From: Halovulum dunhuangense
GTDB lineage: Bacteria; Pseudomonadota; Alphaproteobacteria; Rhodobacterales; Rhodobacteraceae
Direction of reading: 5' to 3'
Assembly: GCF_013093415.1 (NCBI RefSeq)
Contig: NZ_JABFBC010000002.1
Span: 124,001 to 188,000, forward strand
Length of the DNA: 64,000 nt
The notes beneath the pieces are model-generated. The model was given only the letters and a program-made list of their open reading frames with translations, did no database searches and was not told the origin of the DNA. Numbering within the stretch: the first letter of the stretch is position 1; each line of letters begins with the position of its first letter. Shown here piece after piece: positions 16,417 through 24,711 of this stretch. Made by a program: the position numbers and the translations under genes.

Positions 16417-17640
16417 ATGATCTTCTGGGCGGTCGCGGCGGGGCTGGGTCTGGCCACCGCCATGGTGCTTCTGCGCGCTGCCCTGCGCGCGCCGCAGGAC
16501 GCCCGGGATGCGCGCAGCCTGCAGGTCTATCGCGACCAGCTGTCCGAGATCGACGGCGATCTTGCCCGTGGCGTGCTGACCGACGGCGAGGCGGCGGCGC
16601 TGCGCACCGAGATCTCGCGCCGGCTTCTGGCCGCCGCCGACAGTGCCGGGGATGTCGCGCGCACCGCGCCCTCGGGCCCGACCGGGGCGATGCTGGCGCT
16701 GGTGGCGGTCGTGGTTCTGGGCGGGGGCGCGGCGCTCTATCTGGCGATCGGCAGCGCGGGCGCGCCCGACATGCCGCTCGCCCAGCGGCTCGCGCAGAAC
16801 GCCGCCGAATACGCGATGCGCCCCGGCCAGGCCGAGGCAGAGGCGATGATCGCCGAACAGGGCCAGACGCCGCGGCCGCGCGCCGATGTCGACCCCCAGC
16901 AACTCCAGCTTCTCGACCAGCTCAAGGCGGTGCTCGCCCAGCGCCCCGACGACCTGCGCGGACACGAGCTTCTGGCGCAGAACATGGCGCGGCTGGGCAA
17001 CTGGACCGAGGCGGCGGCGGCCCAGGCCGAGGTGCTGCGCATCAAGGGCGCCGAGGCGACCGGCAGCGACCACGCCGCACGGGCCGAGTACATGATCCTT
17101 TCGGTGAACGGCTATGTCTCGCCGGAAGCCGAGGCCGCGCTGCGGCAGGCCCTGACCCTGGACCCGCGCGAGCCGCGGGGGCGCTATTACAGCGGCCTCA
17201 GCGCCGCCCAGGCCGGCCGCTTCGACCTGGCCTATGACATCTGGGTTCGCCTGCTGAACGAAAGCCGCCCCGAGGCGCCCTGGGTCTCCGCCATCGCCAG
17301 CCAGATCCGCGACGTGGCGCTGGCCGCGGGCCGCCCGGTGCCCGACATCCCCGGCGCCGCCACCGGCCCCACGGCCGAGGACATGGCGGGGGCCGCGGAC
17401 ATGGCCCCGGAAGAGCGCGCGCAGATGATCCGCAGCATGGTCGCGGGCCTGTCGGACCGGCTTGCGACCGAGGGCGGGCCGGCCGAGGACTGGGCGCGGC
17501 TGATCCGCGCCTATGGCGTGCTGGGCGAGACGGCGCAGGCCAGCCGCATCTGGACCGAGGCGCAGCAGGTCTTCGCCGATGCCCCCGCCGAGCTGTCGAT
17601 CATCCGCCAGGCCGCGCGCGACGCCGAGGTGGCGCAATGA
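16417..17640 (+). CDS. ccmI: CcmI, cytochrome c maturation apocytochrome chaperone
   Basis: Holds apocytochromes c for haem ligation with CcmF/CcmH. The 407-residue protein begins MIFWAVAAGLGLATAMVLLR (first membrane helix), then RSLQVYRDQLSEIDGDLARG, the CcmI N-terminal signature. A second helix follows at about 89-107, then a periplasmic TPR-rich region. A GTG 18 bases upstream is in frame but ATG 16417 starts the membrane helix. It overlaps ruvX by four bases and lies about 13.5 kb from the ccmABCDG operon, as is usual in Rhodobacterales. Confidence 0.9.
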   Translation: MIFWAVAAGLGLATAMVLLRAALRAPQDARDARSLQVYRDQLSEIDGDLARGVLTDGEAAALRTEISRRLLAAADSAGDVARTAPSGPTGAMLALVAVVVLGGGAALYLAIGSAGAPDMPLAQRLAQNAAEYAMRPGQAEAEAMIAEQGQTPRPRADVDPQQLQLLDQLKAVLAQRPDDLRGHELLAQNMARLGNWTEAAAAQAEVLRIKGAEATGSDHAARAEYMILSVNGYVSPEAEAALRQALTLDPREPRGRYYSGLSAAQAGRFDLAYDIWVRLLNESRPEAPWVSAIASQIRDVALAAGRPVPDIPGAATGPTAEDMAGAADMAPEERAQMIRSMVAGLSDRLATEGGPAEDWARLIRAYGVLGETAQASRIWTEAQQVFADAPAELSIIRQAARDAEVAQ

Positions 17641-18119
17641 TCACGGGCGATGCGGCGGAATTCCGGGCGGCGATCCCCCGGGACGCGCCGATCCTGGGGC
17701 TCGACCTGGGGGAAAAGACCATCGGCGTGGCGATCTCGGACCGCAGGCTGGGGATCGCGACGCCGCTGCTGACGATCCGGCGCCGCAAGTTCACCCAGGA
17801 CGCCACAGCCCTCGAGGCGATCATGGCCGAACGGGGCGCGGCCGGGCTGGTGCTGGGCCTGCCGCTCAACATGGACGGCTCGGAAGGGCCGCGCGCGCAG
17901 TCCACCCGCGCCTTCGCGCGCAACCTGATGGCCCGCCGGCCGGTGCCGGTGATCCTGTGGGACGAGCGGCTGACCACCGTCGCGGCGGAACGCGCGCTGC
18001 TGGAGGCCGACGCCTCGCGAAGGCGGCGGGCCGAGGTGATCGACCATGTGGCCGCCGGGCTGATCCTGCAGGGCTTTCTCGACCGGCTGGCGCATCTGGC
18101 ACGCGAGGGCGAGGCATGA
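17637..18119 (+). CDS. ruvX: RuvX/YqgF pre-16S rRNA nuclease family
   Basis: RNase H-fold protein of the YqgF family, which finishes the 5' end of 16S rRNA and was earlier called a Holliday-junction resolvase. The 160-residue protein has ILGLDLGEKTIGVAISD (first catalytic Asp), GLPLNMDGSEGPRA and the WDERLTTVAAERAL segment. It ends with the DHVAAGLILQGFLD acidic motif. It overlaps ccmI at the start and the DUF1289 gene at the end (ATGA), so all three form one unit. Confidence 0.93.
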   Translation: MITGDAAEFRAAIPRDAPILGLDLGEKTIGVAISDRRLGIATPLLTIRRRKFTQDATALEAIMAERGAAGLVLGLPLNMDGSEGPRAQSTRAFARNLMARRPVPVILWDERLTTVAAERALLEADASRRRRAEVIDHVAAGLILQGFLDRLAHLAREGEA

Positions 18120-18343
18120 GCGACGACATCTGGCGCCGCCCCGAGATCGAAAGCCCCTGCGTGAAGATCTGCGTGATCCACCCCGACACGCGGCTCTGCG
18201 TCGGCTGCCGCCGGACGGGCGACGAGATCGCCGCCTGGTCGCGGCTGACGCCCGAGGAACGCCGCGCGATCATGGCCGACCTTCCCTCCCGCCCCGAGGG
18301 GCCGGGCCGCCGCGGCGGAAGCAGGGCCCGCCGGCAGGGCTGA
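18116..18343 (+). CDS. DUF1289 protein, small Cys-rich
   Basis: A 75-residue DUF1289 protein. The domain is SPCVKICVIHPDTRLCVGCR (about 13-32), with four cysteines spaced C-x3-C-x8-C-x2-C, followed by R-T-G-D-E-I-A-A-W and the helix LTPEERRAIMADLP, all typical of the family. The cysteines probably bind a metal ion. Function is unknown. It is coupled to ruvX by an ATGA overlap and ends in a basic tail. Confidence 0.88.
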   Translation: MSDDIWRRPEIESPCVKICVIHPDTRLCVGCRRTGDEIAAWSRLTPEERRAIMADLPSRPEGPGRRGGSRARRQG

Positions 18344-18352
18344 TCCCCCCGC

Positions 18353-18385
18353 CTTCCACTTTCTTCAAATATCCCCGCCGGAGGC
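18353..18385 (-). repeat. 33-bp 3'-end repeat, copy 3
   Basis: Third copy, lying between two converging genes and 15 bases past the stop of the minus-strand gene dusA. It is identical to copy 2 including several flanking bases on both sides. Confidence 0.8.
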
Positions 18386-18400
18386 ATCCGGCGACAGCCA

Positions 18401-19393
18401 TCAGGCGGCGCGGTCCTGCATCGCGCCCAGCGCCGCCTCCACCAGTTCCGGTCCCGCCGTCTTCAGGTGTTGCCCGTCCGAGATCACCCGCCGCCAGGCG
18501 CGCGCGCCCGGCCGCCCGGCAAAGGCGCCCAGCATGTGGCGGGTGACGCGGTGGATCGGCGTGCCGCGGGCGCGTTCCGCCTCGATCACCGGCAGCATGG
18601 CGCGCACGGCGTCCTCGGCGGTGACGTCCGGGCGGCTGTCGCCGAAGATGCGCCGGTCGGCGGGCCCCAGGATGTCGGCGGGCTGGTGATAGGCCGCGCG
18701 CCCGATCATCACCCCGTCGAGCCCCGCCGCCAGGCGCGCCTGCGCCGCGTCGAGGCTGGTGATCCCGCCATTGATCGACAGGTGCAGCTGCGGGAAGCGG
18801 TCCTTCATCGCATGGACGAGCGGGTAGTCGAGGGGCGGGATCTCGCGGTTCTGCTTGGGGTCGAGCCCCTCGAGCCAGGCCTTGCGGGCATGGATGGCGA
18901 CGCGCCGGACGCCCGCGCGGGCGATGGCCGCAAGGAAGTCGGGCAGCACGATGTGGGGGTCCTGCTCGTCCACGCCGATGCGGCACTTGACGGTGATCTC
19001 CACGCCTTCGGCCGCCTCGATCATGGCCGCGACGATGCGCGCGACCAGGTCCGGCTCGCGCATGAGGACGGCGCCGAAACAGCCCGACTGCACCCGGTCC
19101 GAGGGGCAGCCGACGTTGAGGTTGATCTCGCAGAAGCCGCGGTCGCGGGCGATGCGCACCGCGGCGGCCAGTTCGCCCGGGTCCGACCCGCCCAGTTGCA
19201 GCGCCAGCGGGTATTCGCGCGGGTCATGGTCCAGCAACCACTCCGCCCCGCCCCGCACCAGCGCCGCTGCCGTGACCATCTCCGTATAGAGCAGCGCATG
19301 GCGGCTGAACTGGCGGTGGAACAACCGGCAATACCGGTCGGTCCAGTCCATCATCGGGGCCACGGACAATCTGGCGTTCTGGTTCATCTGCAT
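18401..19393 (-). CDS. dusA: tRNA-dihydrouridine(20/20a) synthase DusA
   Basis: FMN-dependent enzyme that reduces uridine 20/20a in the tRNA D-loop. The 330-residue protein has RLSVAPMMDWTDRYCRLFHR (FMN site), ALQLGGSDP, the catalytic Cys loop INLNVGCPSDRVQSGCFGA, and VKCRIGVDEQD. The DusA-specific RVAIHARKAWLEGLDPKQNR and the phosphate loop SINGGI / DGVMIGRAAYHQP follow. The start is ATG 19393 (MQMNQNARL) or ATG 19387. The 279 bases upstream to the next gene hold nothing I recognise. Confidence 0.94.
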   Translation of the reverse strand: MQMNQNARLSVAPMMDWTDRYCRLFHRQFSRHALLYTEMVTAAALVRGGAEWLLDHDPREYPLALQLGGSDPGELAAAVRIARDRGFCEINLNVGCPSDRVQSGCFGAVLMREPDLVARIVAAMIEAAEGVEITVKCRIGVDEQDPHIVLPDFLAAIARAGVRRVAIHARKAWLEGLDPKQNREIPPLDYPLVHAMKDRFPQLHLSINGGITSLDAAQARLAAGLDGVMIGRAAYHQPADILGPADRRIFGDSRPDVTAEDAVRAMLPVIEAERARGTPIHRVTRHMLGAFAGRPGARAWRRVISDGQHLKTAGPELVEAALGAMQDRAA

Positions 19394-19672
19394 TCTTGCA
19401 TCTTCAAACTGTTGGCGGCGGATGCGGCTCGCGCCGGGATACGCCCCGATATCCCCGAATTTGCCCCACCACCACGTCTGATTGCACGGACGGGGCATGC
19501 AGGAAAACGGCCTTCCATCGACCCGCGCGGCCCTGCCCTGCGCGATACCGGTCCGGAACGGACGAAGGGGCGGCGCATGCGCGCGTTCCTTTCCCGCCTG
19601 GGGACCATGAGCGATCTCATCGGCCTTCCTATAGCCGATATGTGCGGGACAGGGAAACCGCCCCCGACACGC

Positions 19673-20140
19673 TCAGGCGCGATCGGCCCGGGCGGCAAAG
19701 CATCCGCGCGTGGCGAAATGCAGATGCGCATAGGCCACGTCGGGGTTCCGGAACGCCAGATCGAGCGCCTGCGCCAGATCCCTGCCATCCACCACGTCCG
19801 CGTCGATCATCATGTCGCCGGCATCGAAGAGCCGCAGGGAAATGAGCCGGATCAGCAGCATCCGGGGGATTTCGCCTTCCCCAAGAGACGCGCTCGACGC
19901 GCCCTTCCTGACATAGATGGCGTGGCTTGCCCGATAGGGCGTGGGGGCGGGCTGATGCTCGTGGTTCAGCAGGAAGACGGTTTCCCCCACCTCGGCATCC
20001 ACAAGGCTGATCCGGCACGGCGCGCCAGGCTTGGAGGCGACCGTCAGCCTGTGGATGTTCCGGCGCCGAAGCGCGTCGTCGGACATCGAGAAGATCCCTG
20101 CGAAGGGGCCTGCATCAAGGGACCGGATCCGGAACGTCAT
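19673..20140 (-). CDS. DUF1203 protein
   Basis: A 155-residue protein of the DUF1203 family. Typical features are the opening MTFRIRSLDAGPF, then SDDALRRRNIHRLTV, PCRISLVDAEVGETVFLLNH, and the paired YRASHAIYVR and ADVVDGRDLAQALDLAF blocks. It closes with VAYAHLHFATRGCFAAR. The many conserved His and Cys residues suggest a binding or redox role, but none is known. A GGAGAA ribosome site precedes ATG 20140. It is probably monocistronic. Confidence 0.82.
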   Translation of the reverse strand: MTFRIRSLDAGPFAGIFSMSDDALRRRNIHRLTVASKPGAPCRISLVDAEVGETVFLLNHEHQPAPTPYRASHAIYVRKGASSASLGEGEIPRMLLIRLISLRLFDAGDMMIDADVVDGRDLAQALDLAFRNPDVAYAHLHFATRGCFAARADRA

Positions 20141-20295
20141 GGCAATTCTCCGTTCTGCGTGAGCCCCGGGAATACCGCTTCACGGCGGGACGTGACGACC
20201 CGGATCCTGCGCTTTCGGCCTGCCTGGCACGACCGGATCGGACGCCCCCACGGGGCGCTTCCGGTGCGCTTGGGGGATGCCCGCGTGGCCGCAGT

Positions 20296-20907
20296 TCATT
20301 CGCGGGGCAGGCCCGGTTCCTGCCGTTCACGCATCTGGACGCGCCGGATCGAGGGGCGGGCGGCGCAACGGCCGACCCAATCCACAAGGACCGGGTTGTC
20401 CGGCAGCATTTCCGGGAACCACAGGAAGGGGCTGCTGCACAGGATGTCGGCCGCGCTGAACCGATCGCCCAGCAGGTAGGGGCCATGTTCCAGCGCCCCT
20501 GTCAGGCGCAGGATCATGGCGTCGAAATCGCGCAGCGTCGCCGTCAGCGCCGGGTGGGAAAGCTGCGCCCAGTGCAGGATGATCACCGGCTCCATCACGC
20601 CCTGGTAGTAGAAGAGCCAGGAGAGATAGGCGCCGCGCCCCGCCTCGCCGTGCCGGGGGCCGAGCCGCGCCTTCGGGTGGCTGTCGGTGAGGTGGAGCAT
20701 GATGGCGCCGCGCTCGTGGATGCGTTCGTCACCGTCGACCAGGTAGGGCACCTTGCCGTCGGGGTGGGGATTGCGCGGATCGGGTCCGCCGGTTCCGTCC
20801 TGACGCGGGATGGTGACTTCGCATATGTCGATATCCGCGCCGAGTTCGTCGATCAGGGCAAGCACGGAAGACGAGCGGCTGCGGGGGGCGTGGTAGAGGG
20901 TGGCCAT
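20296..20907 (-). CDS. Glutathione S-transferase family protein
   Basis: A 203-residue GST. The N-terminal thioredoxin-like domain reads MATLYHAPRSRSSSVLALID, with HPDGKVPYLVDGDERIHERGAI containing the cis-Pro and the E-R/S glutathione contact. The C-terminal helical domain has YLLGDRFSAADILCSSPF, the N-capping box. ATG 20907 follows an AAGGAGA ribosome site. It is divergent from the WYL regulator gene at 20979, whose product is likely to control it. Confidence 0.9.
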   Translation of the reverse strand: MATLYHAPRSRSSSVLALIDELGADIDICEVTIPRQDGTGGPDPRNPHPDGKVPYLVDGDERIHERGAIMLHLTDSHPKARLGPRHGEAGRGAYLSWLFYYQGVMEPVIILHWAQLSHPALTATLRDFDAMILRLTGALEHGPYLLGDRFSAADILCSSPFLWFPEMLPDNPVLVDWVGRCAARPSIRRVQMRERQEPGLPRE

Positions 20908-20978
20908 GGGTTTCTCCTTTCGGTTCCGATGTCGACAGCGTAGCCTTTCCATGCTGACAGAAAGAGGCAGCAAGGCTG

Positions 20979-21671
20979 ATGGCGCGACCTGACAGGCTGA
21001 TGCGGCTGATGACGGCTTTCAGGCGGCTGCCCGCCCCCGTCACGGGCCAGCGTCTGGCGGAAGAGACCGGCGTCTCGCTTCGCCAGCTTTATCGCGACAT
21101 CGCCACGCTGCGCGCCGGCGGTGCGCTGATCGACGGAGAGGCGGGCGTGGGCTACACGCTGACCGAGGATCCGGCCCTGCCACCGCAAAGCTTCTCGAGG
21201 ATCGAGATCGAGGCGCTGATGCTCGCGCTTTCGGGGCTGGAGCAGATCGGGGACCAGACGCTTGCACAGGCTGGCCGTGACGCGGCGGCCCGCATCATCG
21301 CGACGCTGCCCGACAGGCAGGCGCGCCAGGCGATGCACACGGTGATGCGCAGCTGGCGGCCCGCGGACAAGCGTCCGCCGATCGCGGTGGACATGGACCT
21401 GCTGCGCGCCGCCTGCTGGGAGGAATTCAGCCTGCACATCCGCTACCGCGACCTGCAGGACCGCCCGAGCGATCGCGAGATCTGGCCGCTGGGCCTGTCC
21501 TACGGGGCCGATGCGCTGATACTGCTGGGGTTCTGCCGGTTGCGGGGGGATTACCGGACCTTCCATGTCCCGCGGATCGTCTCGGCCGCGCCGGGCGCGT
21601 CCTTTCGGCCGCAACGCGTCGCGCTTCTGCGGGCCTATATCAGGCAGCGCCGCTGGCGGCCGGATGGATGA
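20979..21671 (+). CDS. YafY-type HTH/WYL transcriptional regulator
   Basis: A 230-residue regulator. The N-terminal HTH_11 domain contains RLMRLMTAFRRLPAPVTGQR, then LAEETGVSLRQLYRDIATLR (recognition helix). A WYL ligand-sensing domain follows, with WEEFSLHIRYRDLQ, a variant WPLGLSYGADALILLGFCRL and FHVPRIVSA. WYL proteins sense ligands or nucleic-acid signals. It is divergent from the GST gene across 71 bases, the normal arrangement for a local regulator and its target. Confidence 0.88.
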   Translation: MARPDRLMRLMTAFRRLPAPVTGQRLAEETGVSLRQLYRDIATLRAGGALIDGEAGVGYTLTEDPALPPQSFSRIEIEALMLALSGLEQIGDQTLAQAGRDAAARIIATLPDRQARQAMHTVMRSWRPADKRPPIAVDMDLLRAACWEEFSLHIRYRDLQDRPSDREIWPLGLSYGADALILLGFCRLRGDYRTFHVPRIVSAAPGASFRPQRVALLRAYIRQRRWRPDG

Positions 21672-21797
21672 GGCGCCGGGCGATCCTGCGCCCGCCGCCC
21701 TGCCCGCACGCGTGGAAATCGATCATCCGCCCGACACCGGCACAGGCGCGAAGCCACTGCGGGTGACGCGGGCGACCGGAACCGCCCAGCGGGCCGA

Positions 21798-22490
21798 TCA
21801 CGTTCCGGCAGCGCGCGCCACGAAGTCCCCGAAGGCGCGGTCGCCGCTTGTCGAGAAGGTCACGATCCGCGTGGCCTGATCGCTGGTCGCCCAGCCGAGA
21901 TCCCTGATCTTCTGGAATACAGCCCGGCCGAGGCTGCCGGAAAGGTGCGAGCGACGTTCGCTCCAGTCGAGGCATTCCCGGCACAGGGGCGCGCGGCCGC
22001 GCGACAGCGCGTCGACATCTATCCCGAACCCGCGCATCAGCGATTTGCCCGCCTCGCTCAGGACCGGCGTCCGGTCGGTCACGAGAACATGCCCACCGCC
22101 GATCAGGGCCTCGTAGAGAGCTGTTCCCATCTCTCCCGCAAGGTGGTTGTAGCAAACGCGAGCGCGCCGCAGGGCAAGGTTGCGCGGCCCGGGACGGCTG
22201 CGCAGATGCCCGGACCGGGCCGCAAGGCCCATCAACCCCTCAAGCACCCGGGCGACCTCTTCGTTCTTCAGGGCAAAGTACCTGTGCCTGCCCTGTTTGC
22301 GCAGCGCCAGCAATCCGCCCTGTTGAAGCCTGACCAGATGCGCGCTTGCGGTCTGGGGCGTCACGCCCGCCTCGGCCGCCAGTTCCCCCGCCGTCAGGGC
22401 CGACCCCGTCATCAGGGCCGACAGCATGTTGGCCCGCGCCGGATCCCCGATCAGGGCGGCCAGCCTTGCTATGTCGGGTCCGTCCTTCAT
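21798..22490 (-). CDS. ArsR-family winged-helix regulator
   Basis: A 230-residue regulator. The N-terminal ArsR-type domain (about 1-95) has ARLAALIGDPARANMLSALM, LAAEAGVTPQTASAHLVRLQ (recognition helix) and the RQGRHRYFALKNEEV wing. The long C-terminal part, with AGEMGTALYEALI and LCRECLDWSERRSHLSGSLG, is typical of a larger ArsR subgroup and holds a C-x2-C pair. ATG 22490 is favoured over the upstream in-frame ATG. It is divergent from the NIPSNAP gene and may control it. Confidence 0.88.
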   Translation of the reverse strand: MKDGPDIARLAALIGDPARANMLSALMTGSALTAGELAAEAGVTPQTASAHLVRLQQGGLLALRKQGRHRYFALKNEEVARVLEGLMGLAARSGHLRSRPGPRNLALRRARVCYNHLAGEMGTALYEALIGGGHVLVTDRTPVLSEAGKSLMRGFGIDVDALSRGRAPLCRECLDWSERRSHLSGSLGRAVFQKIRDLGWATSDQATRIVTFSTSGDRAFGDFVARAAGT

Positions 22491-22576
22491 GGCAGCCCCT
22501 CCATCATTCGGCCTTGAGCGAAACATTCCCACCACATACCGCGCTATACCATGTCCGTCAAAGAAGGAACCGCACC

Positions 22577-22900
22577 ATGCTGACCTGCATCATCCGCTAC
22601 CAGATCGACCCGACCCGGAAGTCACGGTTCGAGGAATACGCCCGCAACTGGGGCCAGGCGATCCCGCGCTGCGGCGCCGACCTGATCGGCTACTACGCGC
22701 CGCACGAGGGGTCATCGACCCTGGCCTATGGCATCTACAACATCGAGAGCCTGGCCGCCTATGAAGCCTATCGCGCCCGGCTTGCCGCAGACCCCCTGGG
22801 CCGGGAGAATTACGAGCTTGCGATGCGCGAGAAATTCCTGCTGCGCGAGGACCGGACATGGCTGAAGCTTGCCTCCGGTCCGCATGGAGATGGCAGATGA
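22577..22900 (+). CDS. NIPSNAP-family protein
   Basis: A 107-residue dimeric alpha-beta-barrel protein of the NIPSNAP family: MLTCIIRYQIDPTRKSRFEE, RNWGQAIPRCGADLIGYYAP and YNIESLAAYEAYRARLAADP. A GAAGGAAC ribosome site precedes the ATG. Its stop overlaps the next gene by four bases, so it is paired with another small alpha-beta-barrel protein. It probably acts on a small organic substrate; neither reaction nor substrate is known. Confidence 0.85.
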   Translation: MLTCIIRYQIDPTRKSRFEEYARNWGQAIPRCGADLIGYYAPHEGSSTLAYGIYNIESLAAYEAYRARLAADPLGRENYELAMREKFLLREDRTWLKLASGPHGDGR

Positions 22901-23253
22901 TCGCCGTCATCTTCGAGGTGGAGCCCGCCGAGGGGCGCAAGCAGGACTACCTGGACATCGCGGCCGCCATGCGCCCGCTGGTGGATCAGGTGGAGGGGTT
23001 CATCTCGGTCGAGCGGTTCCAGAGCCTGACCAACCCGGGCAAGATCCTGTCGCTTTCCTTCTTCGAGGACGAGGCGGCGATCGAGCGCTGGCGTGCGCTG
23101 GCCGCCCACCGCAATGCCCAGGCGAGCGGCCGGTCGCACATCTTTCGCGACTACCGCCTGCGGATCGCGGCCGTGGTGCGGGACTACGGCATGTTCGAGC
23201 GCGCCGAGGCACCGGAGGACAGCAGGAAGGCGCATGACCGGCGCGAAGGATAG
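22897..23253 (+). CDS. ABM-domain (antibiotic biosynthesis monooxygenase-like) protein
   Basis: A 118-residue ferredoxin-like-fold protein: MIAVIFEVEPAEGRKQDYLD, GFISVERFQSLTNPGKILSL and FFEDEAAIERWRALAAHRNA. This is the ABM domain found in small monooxygenases and stress proteins. The last 15 residues are charged and probably disordered. It is coupled to the NIPSNAP gene by ATGA overlap. A catalytic role is not established from sequence. Confidence 0.83.
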   Translation: MIAVIFEVEPAEGRKQDYLDIAAAMRPLVDQVEGFISVERFQSLTNPGKILSLSFFEDEAAIERWRALAAHRNAQASGRSHIFRDYRLRIAAVVRDYGMFERAEAPEDSRKAHDRREG

Positions 23254-23361
23254 CGGCCCCGGGAACGGACCCCCGCGGCAGTCGGGCGGGGCCGCCGCGC
23301 AGGCGTGCCCCCGCCCGGCGCGATCTGGCGGGCGGGCGGTGCGGGGACAGGGGCTGGATAG

Positions 23362-23383
23362 ACATACCGTCCAGTTGGTATGT
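23362..23383. promoter_or_regulatory. TetR operator
   Basis: Perfect 7-bp inverted repeat ACATACC-N8-GGTATGT ending one base before the first ATG of the TetR gene. The size and position are those of a TetR autoregulatory operator; repression would also block translation initiation signals. Confidence 0.75.
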
Positions 23384-23384
23384 T

Positions 23385-24032
23385 ATGGTCATGCCCAAAC
23401 CGACCAGACAGAACCCGGAACGCGGAACGGCACGGACAAGACTTCTGGAGGCCGCCCGCGACGTCATCCGAAGCCGCGGCTTTGCGGCCACGACGATCGA
23501 CGACCTGTGCACGGCGGCGGGCGTGACCAAGGGCGCCTTCTTCCATCATTTCGACAGCAAGGAGGCGCTTGGCGTCGCCGCGGCGGTCCACTGGGCGGAA
23601 ACGACAGCGGCGTTCTTCGCGGCGGCCCCCTATCACGACCACGAGGATCCGCTGGACCGGGTGCTCGGATATGTCGACTTCCGCAAGCAGATCATCGCGG
23701 GCGACCTGGCGGAATTCACCTGCCTCGTGGGCACCATGACGCAGGAGGTGTATGGCTCACATCCGGCGATCCGGGACGCCTGCGCGGCCAGCATCTTCGG
23801 CCACGCCGCCACGCTGGAGCCGGACATCGAGGCGGCCATGCGGGCACGGGGGATCGCGGCGGACTGGACGGCGGCCAGCCTGGCCGCGCACACGCAGGCC
23901 GTGCTTCAGGGGGCATTCATCCTGGCCAAGGCCACGGGCGACAGCGCCATCGCCCGCGACAGCGTCGATCATCTGGGACGCTACATCGAGATGCTTTTCG
24001 CGACCGGCGGCGGACGCGAGGTGCTAGAATGA
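23385..24032 (+). CDS. TetR/AcrR-family regulator
   Basis: A 215-residue regulator. The N-terminal TetR helix-turn-helix (about 15-60) is ARTRLLEAARDVIRSRGFAA, then TTIDDLCTAAGVTKGAFFHH and FDSKEALG, a textbook match. The C-terminal ligand domain has ECTC-like variants such as LAEFTCLVGTMTQEVYGSHP. Start is ATG 23385 or 23391. A perfect operator-like inverted repeat abuts the start, so it probably represses itself and perhaps the VOC-DUF1428-SRPBCC genes that follow. Confidence 0.92.
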   Translation: MVMPKPTRQNPERGTARTRLLEAARDVIRSRGFAATTIDDLCTAAGVTKGAFFHHFDSKEALGVAAAVHWAETTAAFFAAAPYHDHEDPLDRVLGYVDFRKQIIAGDLAEFTCLVGTMTQEVYGSHPAIRDACAASIFGHAATLEPDIEAAMRARGIAADWTAASLAAHTQAVLQGAFILAKATGDSAIARDSVDHLGRYIEMLFATGGGREVLE

Positions 24033-24078
24033 ACGCCCGGGACCGGGGGAAGGATGTTCCACATCCCCGGCCTCTGCC

Positions 24079-24105
24079 GCCGGCCCCGAATGCGGGCCGG
24101 CCTTT
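24079..24105 (+). terminator. Hairpin after the TetR gene
   Basis: Perfect 8-bp stem GCCGGCCC / GGGCCGGC (24079-24086 and 24094-24101) with a seven-base loop, followed by CTTT. It is a plausible weak terminator separating the TetR gene from the VOC gene. Confidence 0.45.
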
Positions 24106-24179
24106 CCGAAGCCGTCGCAGTCACAAGAAACCGGACCGTCGAGCACACCACGCATCCCACCCGAACGGAGATGACCGAC

Positions 24180-24602
24180 ATGGAACCGACGCTTTATCTT
24201 TTCTTCCGGGGCAACTGCCTCGAGGCGATGAGCCACTATGCCGAAACGCTCGGCGGAGAGATCACCGGGGTGTTCCGGAACGGCGATGCGCCCGATCCCG
24301 AAAGCCGCATGCCCGGCGGCGATGACATGATCATGAACATGCACATGAAGCTGGGCAACGCAGCGATCATGGCCTCGGACAACACCGACGAGATGTACGA
24401 CAAGCCGCGCGGCTTCCGCATATCGATCGCGCCGACGTCGCGCGCCGAGTTCGACCGCATCTACGACGCGCTGGCCGGCGACGCCGAGAGCGTGGAGATG
24501 GCGCCCGACAAGACCTTCTGGGCAGAGCGTTTCGCGATGTTCACCGACCGCTACGGCACGCCCTGGATGCTGAACTACGAGGGCGCGCAGGCTTCCGCCT
24601 GA
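24180..24602 (+). CDS. VOC-family (PhnB/YjdN-like) protein
   Basis: A 140-residue vicinal-oxygen-chelate fold protein, MEPTLYLFFRGNCLEAMSHY, then ETLGGEITGVFRNG, and a C-terminal AERFAMFTDRYGTPWMLNYE, the hallmark ending of PhnB/YjdN-type VOC proteins. ATG 24180 has a GGAG ribosome site nine bases away; ATG 24171 (MTDMEPT) is the alternative but abuts that site. It is first in a row of three small genes downstream of the TetR regulator. Substrate unknown. Confidence 0.87.
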   Translation: MEPTLYLFFRGNCLEAMSHYAETLGGEITGVFRNGDAPDPESRMPGGDDMIMNMHMKLGNAAIMASDNTDEMYDKPRGFRISIAPTSRAEFDRIYDALAGDAESVEMAPDKTFWAERFAMFTDRYGTPWMLNYEGAQASA

Positions 24603-24711
24603 CGTGCAGGTCGTGATGCGCGCCTTCGATGCGCCGATGACGACCGGAAGGGGCCTCGCGGCGAGAGAAGCCGCGGCAAACGGGAGCTGATCCCGGGAAA
24701 GGGAGGAACGG

